Shown here in pieces: positions 55,792 through 64,000 of a stretch of DNA of 64,000 nt. The position numbers were made by a program, and so were the translations under genes. The DNA lies in assembly GCA_034440635.1 (NCBI GenBank), contig JAOTON010001898.1, forward strand, positions 1,087,501-1,151,500, in the 5' to 3' direction. How positions within the stretch are numbered: position 1 is the first letter of the stretch; the number at the start of each line of letters is the position of its first letter. Under the pieces are notes generated by a model. That model saw only the letters and a list, made by a program, of their open reading frames with translations, was not told the DNA's origin and did not search any database. The DNA is from Lepas anatifera (Eukaryota > Arthropoda > Thecostraca > Lepadidae).

Positions 55792-58700
55792 CAGTGGCGT
55801 AGCCAGGATTCGGCCAAGGAGGGGTCCGACTACCGTCGGGGGGCCCAGGCCGGTGGTCCCTTTAGTAACCGGGGCCCATCTCCTATATTTTTTATAGTAT
55901 TTTAACATTACAACATTCGCATGAAGGAAATTTTGTTGTGCCTTTTTAAGCATTTATTCTTATTTTGTTTATAGCTTGATTTTTTCGATCCGACCAAGTG
56001 TTGGTAAACTAAGGTCACCAAATATTAAAGGGAATGTGGCACATTCATAACGTGATTTTAACTGAGAGAGCCAAGTTGTAAAACAAGTCGGAAAACCCGG
56101 TACTCCCTCCATATATCATTTGTCTTGGAACTCGCTATTTCCGTAGAAAAAGCTAAAACCTACCTGACACCAGCCCCTCATCAGCCCCCGCCGGGCGGCC
56201 ATTGTTGTGAGCCGCTGGTGTGACGGCATATGCTGACGACACGATGAGCATCAGCCAATCGAAGCCCTTGAATCGTTTCAAGTATGGTAGTGGTTGCCAG
56301 ATCGTGACATCATCCACAGGCTGATATTTATTTCTTTTTCTAGAGGAGTATTCTAAAAATCAAAATATTGAGCTTATTGTACATTTTTCAGAGAAATCAT
56401 AAGTGGTTTCATTATTTTCGGCTAAAAGTACGCCTAATTGCACTAAATTCCAGGATTCGACCAAGGTGTCATACTCGCTTTAAATAGGCTGGGAATGACT
56501 TTCGACAGCCCTCTGAGACTTACTCTAGGGTGCCCCTCAGACAAACACCCGGGGGGGGTGGTGGAAATACCTCTGAGACTGAGTCTTTGGCGTTCCTGAG
56601 ACTGACTCTCGGAGGCTCCAGACTAGCTCTCACGGGCCTAAGACTAACTCGGGGCCCGTGAGACCAAAACTCGGGAGCACCTCTGGGAATTACTCTCAGA
56701 ACCCCGAGATTAACCCTCGGATGTCCCTGAGACTGACAACCGGGAGCCCTCTGAGGCTATTTTTTGCGTGCTCCCTGAGATTGCCTCTCGGGGCCGCTTA
56801 TACCAAAACTCGGGGAGGGGCACAGCCTGAGGCTAAATCTCGAGGGCATCAAAAAATACCCCTCTGGGCCCCCCTTAAACCAGCACTCTGGGGATCAACT
56901 TAGACTAACTCTCGGACTTCCCGAATTAACTCTCGGGGCCACCGGAAAGTAAATATTGACTCCTGAGGGAGAAGCCCGTGAGACAATGAGGGCCCCCTGA
57001 GACCGACTCTTGGGGTGCTCTGAGACTGACTCTTGGGGTTCTCTGAGACAGACTCTCAGGGGGACCCCCGAGACCGAATCTCGTGGTCCCCTAAGACAGA
57101 CTCTTAGGGTCCCCTTGACCGACTCTTGGGGTTCTCTGAAACTGACTCTCAGGGGCCCCCCTGAAATAGACTTTTGCGGGGCCCTGAGAACCACTCTCTG
57201 GGGGCCCATGAGACTAGCTCGGCCCCCTCCCCTGAGACAGACTCCCGGGGCCCCTGATCCCGACTTCTGGGGCCCTTGAGATCAACCCTCTGGGGCCCCC
57301 CGAAATCTACTTTCAGGGGGCCTTGAGACCGACTCTTAGGGCGGGGGCCTTGAGGCCGACTCGGGACGCCCTAAGAATGAATCTTCAGGGGCCCCTGAGA
57401 CTGACTCTGGGGGCACTGTGATCAGGGAATCCTTTGCAGTGGTTCAGATTGGCCCAAGGGGGGGGTCTGCGGACGCCTAGGGCCCCCTTGGCTACACTAC
57501 TGCATCCACACTTTCGGGGGCCCTCAGAAATCACCATTTGGAGGTCCCTAAAATAATTGCTCCCCAGACCAATACTCCGGAGCCCCTTGATACTGATGCC
57601 CGGGGGATCCTAAGACCAAGCTCGGGGTCCCACTTAGATCAGGCTCAGGGGCACCCTTAGACCCATGTTCGCGCTTTGCTCAGGAGTAACTCGACACCGA
57701 TGTTCCAGGCTCTCAAGATCAAAATTTCGAGCCCCCTCCCCCGAGACTAATGCTCGGTACTCTGGAGCCCCTCGATGCCGATGCTCGGGGCCTCTGAGAC
57801 CAAACTCTGGGTCTTATGAGGCTAATGCTCGTGCCTCACTCATGAGCCTCTCGATATCAATAGTCAGGGGCACCCCGAGGGGGCCCTGAACCCTTGAGAC
57901 CAAGCTCAGGGGCCCCTGAGACCAAGCTCGAGGGGACCCTGAGACTAAGCTCGGATGCTCCCTGACACCAAGCTCGGGGGTTCCCTCAGACCAAGCTCGA
58001 GACCCCGTGAGACCAAGATCGAAAGGCTCATGAGCCCAACATTGAAAGGCCCATGAGAACAAGCTTTCCCCCCTGAGACCAAGCTCCGTTGTCCCCTGAG
58101 ACCAAGCTCGCGGGCCCCTGGGACCAAGCTCAGGGGCCCCCGAGATCAATGTTCGGTATTCCAGAGCCCTCGATACCGATGATCGGGAGCCCCCTGAGAC
58201 CAAGCTCGGAAGGCCCGTGCTACCAAGCTCGGAGCCCCTGAGTCCAAGTTCAGGGTTCCCCTGAGACCACGCTTGGGGGCCCTGAAACCAAGCTCTGGGG
58301 CGCCCTGAGACCAAAATCGAAAGGTCCGTGAGTCCGAGCTCAGGGGGCCCCCGAGATCAATGTTCGGTACTCTGGAGCTCTCGATACCGATGATCAGGGG
58401 CCCCTGAGACCAAGCTCGGGGGTCCCCTGAGACCAAGCTCGGAGGGCCCCTGACACCAAGCTCGGGGCCCCTGAGACAAAGCTCGGGGGCGCTGAGACCA
58501 AGCTCGGGGCCCCCTAACATTAAGCTCGGGGAGACGGGGGCCTGAGACCAAGCTTGGGACTACCCCTGAGACCAAGCTCGGAGGTTATCTGAGACCAAGC
58601 TCGGAGGGGTCCCTGACACCAAGCTCGGGGGCCCCTGAGACCAAGCTCGGGGTCCTGAGACCAAGCTCGGGGTCCTGAGACCAAACTCAAAGGACCCCCT

Positions 58701-59457
58701 GAGACCAAGCCCGGGAGCTCCCTGAGACCAAGCTCGGAGGGCCCCAGACACCAAGCTCAGGGCCCCTGAGACCAAGCTCGGGGCCCCTGACACTAAGCTC
58801 GGGGAGAGGGGGCCTGAGACCAAGCTTGGGGGCACCCCTGAGACCAAGCTCGGGGATCCCCTGAGACCAAGCTCGGGGGCCCTGAGACCAAGCTCGGGGT
58901 TATCTGAGACCAAGCTCGGAGGGCTCCCTGACACCAAACTCGGGGGGCCCTGAGACCAAGCTCGGGGGCCCTGAGACCAAACTCGAAGGGCCCCCTGAGA
59001 CCAGGCTCGGGAGCTCCCTGAGACCAAGCTCGGAGGGCCCCCAGACACAAAGCTCGGGGCCCCTGTGACCAAGCTCGGGGGCCCTGAGACCAAGCTCGGG
59101 GGGCCCTTGAGACCAAAATCGAAAGGCCCGTGAGACCAAGATCGAAAGGTCCGTGAGACCGAGCTCGGGGGAGGGGCCCTGCGACCAAGCACGGGGCCCT
59201 GAGGCCAAGCTCGGGACCCCCTGAGACTGAGCACAGGGGTCCCCCAAGATCAATACATCAATACATCAATGTATTCGGTACTCTGGAGCCCTCGATACGA
59301 TACGGATTATCGGGGACCTCCTGAGACCAAGCTCGGAAGCGCCCCCCGAGACCAAGCTCAAGGGCCCCCGAAATCAATGTTCGTGTTTTTAGTGCATAAG
59401 GTCAGCCCAAGGGGGTCTGCGGACCCCAGGGACCCCCCTCCCCTGGCTACGCCACTG
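55792..59457 (+). mobile_element. Inner hAT-like element carrying a minisatellite (copy B)
   Basis: 3.67 kb with inverted ends CAGTGGCGTAGCCAGG and CCCTGGCTACGCCACTG and an exact 8-bp TSD, TCAGAACA (55784-55791 and 59458-59465). It sits inside the outer composite element. The interior is almost all minisatellite, with no transposase. A further hAT-like 3' end (CTTGGCTACACTACTG, ending about 57504) lies inside the array, shared with copy A near 13470, suggesting an older third-level insertion. Confidence 0.9.
56490..59390 (+). repeat. GC-rich minisatellite, copy B
   Basis: The left part (56490-57430) is built on CTGAGACTGACTCTCGGGG-like units. The right part (57890-59390) uses units close to CCTGAGACCAAGCTCGGGG, very regular at 58420-59100. 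Minus-strand frames here (for example 58560-59234) translate only as repeats of Glu-Leu-Gly-Leu-Arg-type motifs and are not genes. Confidence 0.92.
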
Positions 59458-59664
59458 TCAGAACATCTCAAGGGGCCCATTGAAGCTCACGGCCGCCAGG
59501 TCAGTGGCTGTAAAGCCTTATAGGGGGTCCCAGACCATCTCAGGGGCCCTCAGTTCAACACAGAGGCCCATATTAGCTCTGATGACCAGATAAGCTTAAG
59601 GGCCCGAATCATCCATGGGCCCCTTGTCGGCATATATGGAGTTTCAGAACAGTTCAGGGTTTTA

Positions 59665-60509
59665 ACACGCGCATTGACGGGGGCGGGTACCCGCCCCCTC
59701 GGGTTTTTCGGAGATAGTAGAAAAACGGCGGCGCGAAGCGCCGCCGTACTTGGTATACCTTTTCCCTCATCGTTTTTACAACTTCTGTGAAAATCTTAAG
59801 GTTAGGTCATCTCAGGTCAGGTCACCAGTACAGGTCAAGTGACCCGACCTCAAAAAAAGTTTAAGATAGCATAAGTCGGAGCAGGGTGAACTTATCCGAT
59901 TGAAACTCATATCACATAATGGCCCTACCGAGTTCTCTAAAATATGTTTCGGTATTTTTGATATCGATGACCTAAGGTCAGGTACGACGCATGACCTCTC
60001 CATTGGAAATACATGGGAAAAATGGTTTTTACGGAATAACTCAGTAACGGATGGTGATAGAGCATTTATTTTAGCTGCATTAGACTCGCCTGGCCTTTGC
60101 AGTTCTAATGATATGCAATTTATATAATTTGACCCTGACCTGACCTCAGTTCAGGTCAAATCCTTGATTTGACCTAGCAAGGTCAAATTATATATCATTC
60201 GATTCGGCTTGCTAAGAGGATTCATATAGTTCAAGTCGTTTTGCTCTATCTTTACTTGTTCAGATGTAATGCCCGAAAAACTGAATTTTACATGTTATCC
60301 CTATGACGGGCATGTTTTGACCTCTGGTGACCTTAAATGTGACCTGACAAAAAATGGTTCAAATGTTTTCGATGGAGAAGTGGATGGGCAGCCCAACGCC
60401 GTTTACCGTTTTTCGCTACCTACCGTGGTTCTCGAGATCTTAGGGGGGGGCGGGTACCCGCCCCCCCCGTCAATGCGAAGGTGGCTCAGACCCCCGTCAA
60501 TGCGCGTGT
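59665..60509. mobile_element. TA-flanked AGGTCA-rich miniature element, best-preserved copy
   Basis: 845 bp with perfect 16-bp inverted ends (ACACGCGCATTGACGG) and TA at 59663-59664 and 60510-60511. Composite copy A lacks it and shows the empty site at about 14960 (GGGTTTCAATTAAAGC against GGGTTT-TA-ATTAAAGC here). This proves the borders and the 2-bp TA duplication. It contains AGGTCAGGTCACCAGTACAG, a CTGACCTGACC cluster at about 60133, and TTGACCTAGCAAGGTCA. Next to the right end is a 26-bp palindrome (60443-60468: eight G, CGGGTACCCG, eight C). Non-coding. Confidence 0.92.
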
Positions 60510-61067
60510 TAATTAAAGCTTATAACCCAATTTCAGGGCAGGGGCCCTATTACTGTTGAGGGGCCTCGGATAAGTTTAGGGTCTTCTGTGCATCACAGGG
60601 GATCCAGATTAGCTCAAGGGGCAATATCAACTTTACGGTCCCAGCTCAGCTCAGGCCCCCCCCAGGTCGGTGGATATAGGGTCTGGCCAACTCACGGGGC
60701 CCTGTTCAAGGTCACGGCTCCTAGCTCAGTTTAGGCATCCTAGAACGGTTCATGCTGTCCAAACCATCTCAGGGGCGCTCAGTTCAGCTCAAGGGGCCCA
60801 GATTAGCTCGTATGGCATCAGAGGTCAGTTCAGGGGCCCCCGAGAAGCTCAGGGGACCTTGAAATCGACCCATAGGACCTTAACTTAGTTTAGGGGCACA
60901 GGTAAGTTTAACGGGGTTCCAGGGCAAGCTATCGGGCCAGTTTGAGTTTCTTGCTTGATATTACAGTTGTTGATATTCTTATCTCCGTTGCGGGGGCCCA
61001 TCACAGAAAAGTGGGGGGGGCCAGTGGCCCCCCTGGCCCCCCCGGTTCCTACGCCTATGCCTCTCCC

Positions 61068-62627
61068 ATCCTCATACGGGAGCTTCAGTACACTATTGTT
61101 TCGGTCAGTACGGAAGTTTTGGCCTGAAAAATCAACATCTACAAAAAAGCATCTTTTCCTAGGATTTACCCTTTCCAATACTTGACACGACTCGTGAGGT
61201 CACCCACTGCCTCAGTTGCACCAAATCAGGTATAATTCGAAATCTGAGAGTTGAACGTCTTAATCTAATAAGGGTACATGACTTCTGACAATTAATGATA
61301 ATGCTAAACAATAGCTAACCACCAGGAACGCGAAGTCACCCGGGACATAAGTAGCGGAGTATTGTAGCGTACAAAGCGATTTTTATACGCAGAAAAATAC
61401 AAATTCAGACCATCAGAGTTAGACGGTCGTGCACCGTGGCTTCCGGCTACCTGGGGGCCGGTTAGCGGTAACCTCGAAAAAATGTGATAGGGGAATGGCA
61501 CATGCTAAAGCAATACAGTGATGATCATCTCATTAGAATATACATACTTATCAGTTAATTGTTTAGTGCATCCTGTGATTTCCCTTGGACCCTCCTTGGT
61601 TACCTGGTCAGAACTACTTTTATTCAAAGCCTCCTGCTTCTTACCCCCGGCCTCTAATAATCACTTTTGCATTTTAAACTTCTAGTGTCGCATATGCATG
61701 AAACGTCAGCTAGGCATGTATGTGACATGAACCATGTGTGTTTTACTACTAATAAGTGTGTCAATTTGGAGTCATTAAAAGCGCATCATCTACCCTGATC
61801 ACTTGCACCCTGGAATCCGCCGTCCCTGACCCTGATGCCGAATAATGTGGGCTCGGAATCGGTGCATGCAATTTTGTCCGCCAAACATATTTATATACTC
61901 TTTTGATGAACTCGCACTCAGTGCTATCGGCACCTTACATTGCACAAACACCCAACCCATTGTCCACCCACGTGCAGCGCGGCGGAACGTTTTCGTCCAA
62001 GGCACCTTCGATGGTGCCCATCTCATCAGCGGGAAATGTCCTGGAGGGTAGTTTAATAGTAAATTTCACAGAAATTATCACTACTTTCTCGTGCGGTAGA
62101 AAACAAATAATTTTTCCAAACTCGCCTACCTGACTTTGAGAAGAACGGGCACGCATTTACCATCCAGAGATAAATGCTTACTCGCCCGTTGTTAGTAGCA
62201 GGCAATCCTACAACAAACACGCACAAACACCCAACCCATATATCCGCCCACGTACACAGAATGTCTCCTACACCTGCCCCCTCCCTCAGTCCAACAGGAG
62301 GCACAACCACCACCATTCTCAACACCACACGCGTGGCGGCATTACAATCCTCCTGCGACCCCTCCCCACCGAGCCTTGAACTCGGCGTCGGCGGTGACCA
62401 GCGCGACCTCTCTAACCTCTGCGCCGCAGGCAATTGGCAGTCAGCGGATGGCGGCCGCTGATTGGTGAAGATGCGTTCACTTGTATAGCGAGAAATTCAG
62501 CGGAAATTTATCCATGAGAATGATAAAGCTTACACCATAAACCAGATGTATTAAAATTATCGTTTTCAGGCATTACTAGCCATATTTACCCATACATTGG
62601 CTTGATTATCTGCGCCACCATCCGATA
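61068..62627. other. No gene recognised
   Basis: Apparently unique sequence. The longest frame (62053-62433, minus, 126 codons) has no recognisable domain. CACAAACACCCAACCCAT occurs twice (about 61945 and 62222), each followed by a CCACGT/CCCACGT block, a short local duplication. Confidence 0.4.
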
Positions 62628-62885
62628 CAGGGTTGCCAGATGTGGCGAAATTTCGCAAATTTGGCTATTTCGGACCACTGTTGGTGATCGGTATTCTTGT
62701 TTGGCGATTGGCGATAAAAACAGTCAAATTTGGCGATTTCGTACCTCCGTTGGCGATCGGTTTATTCAGTTTGGCGATTGGTGATAAAATCAGTCAAATT
62801 TGGCGATTTTGGACCTCAATTGGCGATCGGCTTATTACTCTTGTGAATGATTGGTGATAAAATCAGTCAAATTTAGTGATTTACG
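62628..62885 (+). repeat. 70-bp tandem repeat with a hAT-like 5' end
   Basis: Begins CAGGGTTGCCAGATGTGGCG, a common hAT-type terminus, though no matching right end or TSD was found. Then come nearly three 69-70-bp units starting TTGGTGATCGG (62681), TTGGCGATCGG (62750) and TTGGCGATCGG (62820), each containing AGTCAAATTTGGCGATTT. Non-coding. Confidence 0.75.
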
Positions 62886-63176
62886 CCGGAAAACTTATTG
62901 TGCATGCGAAACACTACAGCTATTTTTTTCTAAAAAAATTCAGTCGAAAGTACTGTCACTTTACTTTTTTCGTTTTAAACCATAACAAGAGGTTCATCCC
63001 GAAAATTAATTGGGGTGGGTTGGGATATGTTTTGTTCGGTTTTTATCCCCACATAACGCATGAGGATTAAATATGAAAATAATAAGCTTAGGGAAGGCCA
63101 TGACCCGGGGTGTTTCTATAGATATTTAGGAGCGAATGTTAACGGGGGAGGAGAGAGAGAGGTGAGTCGAAAGATT
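62886..63176. other. No feature seen
   Basis: AT-rich, with a short GGGAGGAGAGAGAGAGG purine tract near 63145. Confidence 0.35.
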
Positions 63177-63178
63177 TA

Positions 63179-63672
63179 ACCCGCGCCCCACCGGGGGTCC
63201 GGCGCCACCTTCGCCCCACCACCTGGGATCCGGGAAAGGGTGTCGAAAAACGCTTGTCTGTGCAAGCCGAGCATTTGCAATCGTTTTTGTGGCTTCTAGA
63301 TTATAAGACAGCTTTTTCCCATGTTTTTTTTACTGGGAGAGGTCACCTCGTGACCTGACCTTAGGTCACGAAATTGAAAAAACTCGGATATACACCTTGT
63401 AGACCCTGGCGGGGCCATGAACTGTAGGAATTTTCAAATCGATCTACTGAGAAACGTAGCTCTTATAGAGCTCAAAAGTTGAAGTGAGGTGACCTTGGTT
63501 GACCTCGCCTGGTGACCTGACCTTGGGTGACCCGGGGTAAAAAAATTCAGAGGTGATGTAAAAATGATTGGGTCAGAGATAGAGCTCTCAACCGCGGTCC
63601 TGCGTTTCGTCGTTTTTCTGCTATTCCGAAAAAAACTTAGGGGGCCATCGATGCCCCCCGTGGGGTGAGGGT
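63179..63672. mobile_element. Short TA-flanked AGGTCA-rich element
   Basis: 494 bp with ends ACCCGCGCCCCACCGGGGG and (complement) ACCCTCACCCCACGGGGGG, and TA at 63177-63178 and 63673-63674. It is a deletion derivative of 35606-37761: the left about 55 bp are joined directly to sequence matching 37330-37761. Contains AGGTCACCTCGTGACCTGAC and a GGTGACCTTGGTTGACC cluster at about 63489. Confidence 0.85.
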
Positions 63673-63674
63673 TA

Positions 63675-64000
63675 AGCACTGCAGTCCCGCAAGAAAAACC
63701 CCACACAGTCCCTCAGCACCTACAGCGGGACTGAAGGCAGCTTGTGGTGCATTTTGCGGGACATCAACAGCCTCACGATATATAAGTAAATTTCAAATCC
63801 AGACACAAAGTATGAGAACCCAATCAAAGTAAAAAACATATTACTTATCTGCGTAAGCACACTGAGAGTGTAAATGACACACATTAAGTGAGCCTACTCT
63901 GAAAAGAAATAGTGCGCTGAATAACTTCTGGTTTAATAAGCAATAACTTTGATAGACCTTGCAATATGCACATAGCGTGTTATACTTTGACGCAACAAAC
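63675..64000. other. No feature seen
   Basis: AT-rich sequence to the window edge with no recognised content. Confidence 0.35.

Larger units (their letters stand above)
48735..61059 (+). mobile_element. Composite non-autonomous hAT-like element, copy B
   Basis: 12.3 kb between exact 8-bp duplications CCTCTCCC (48727-48734 and 61060-61067). Ends CAGGGGCGTAGGAACGG and (complement) CATAGGCGTAGGAACCGG. Removing the LINE block (48841-54166) and the TA-element (59665-60509) leaves sequence colinear with copy A (9613-15470). One exception is 56027-56488, which replaces 11545-12508 of copy A. The inner hAT-like element (55792-59457) holds the minisatellite. No transposase is present, so the whole composite was moved in trans. 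Confidence 0.88.

Noticed and set aside
58560..59234. 224-codon minus-strand open frame with Glu-Leu-Gly-Leu-Arg repeats
   Set aside because: It lies wholly in the minisatellite. The peptide is just the translated unit, and similar frames exist in several phases and in copy A.
59665..60509. piggyBac-like TTAA insertion
   Set aside because: The empty site in composite copy A shows a 2-bp TA duplication. Other copies (34581-35367) have TA but not TTAA on one side.
62053..62433. 126-codon minus-strand open frame
   Set aside because: No recognisable domain and no neighbouring exon. Composition alone can explain it. Kept only as unannotated sequence.

Overview
The window looks like animal nuclear DNA, most likely from an arthropod (perhaps a crustacean), though the sequence alone does not fix the species. 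Evidence: GT-AG introns, two conserved eukaryotic genes split into short exons, non-LTR retrotransposons, tRNA-derived repeats, and large amounts of non-autonomous DNA transposon. There is no sign of a prokaryotic or organellar genome.

Only three host genes can be supported. (1) On the minus strand, two exons (20353-20441 and 15993-16075) encode the N-terminus of a WIPI/Atg18 autophagy protein. The phase at the junction fits exactly. The remaining exons were not found to the left. (2) On the plus strand, three exons (28168-28364, 30479-30674, 33517-33759) give a complete WKF-domain protein of about 211 residues, homologous to human C7orf50. (3) On the plus strand, a 609-codon frame at 39224-41053 encodes an unrecognised secreted, low-complexity protein. 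Its stop codon is followed by about 110 more open codons that end in a consensus splice donor.

The rest is mainly mobile DNA, and much of it can be proved from the sequence. Exact 8-bp target-site duplications (TSDs) delimit hAT-like elements at 18489-18663, 22823-23939, 24047-25194, 25700-26041, 44505-48313, 48735-61059 and 9613-15470. The last two are copies of one composite element: an outer hAT-like element holds an inner hAT-like element (55792-59457; 11322-14779) with its own TSD, and the inner one carries a kilobase-scale minisatellite. The 12.3-kb copy also contains a LINE (48841-54166), itself split by a second LINE in the opposite orientation (49920-51669), plus a TA-flanked miniature element (59665-60509). 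The 44505-48313 element carries a different minisatellite.

A second system is a set of TA-flanked, Tc1/mariner-like miniature elements at about 1.3, 2.7, 7.0, 26.0, 34.6, 35.6 (two nested), 42.7, 59.7 and 63.2 kb. They are packed with AGGTCA/TGACCT hexamers, the half-site read by nuclear hormone receptors, and one subfamily also holds TGACGTCA sites.

Layout: 1-9.6 kb is TA-elements, a LINE fragment and palindromes; 9.6-15.5 kb is composite hAT copy A; 15.5-22.8 kb is the Atg18a region; 22.8-27.3 kb is hAT-like and TA elements; 27.3-33.8 kb is the C7orf50-like gene with repeats in its introns; 34.6-38.1 kb is TA elements; 38.1-41.4 kb is the secreted-protein gene; 42.7-61.1 kb is TA element, LINE tail, minisatellite hAT and composite hAT copy B; 61.1-64 kb is mostly featureless with one 70-bp tandem repeat and a short TA element.
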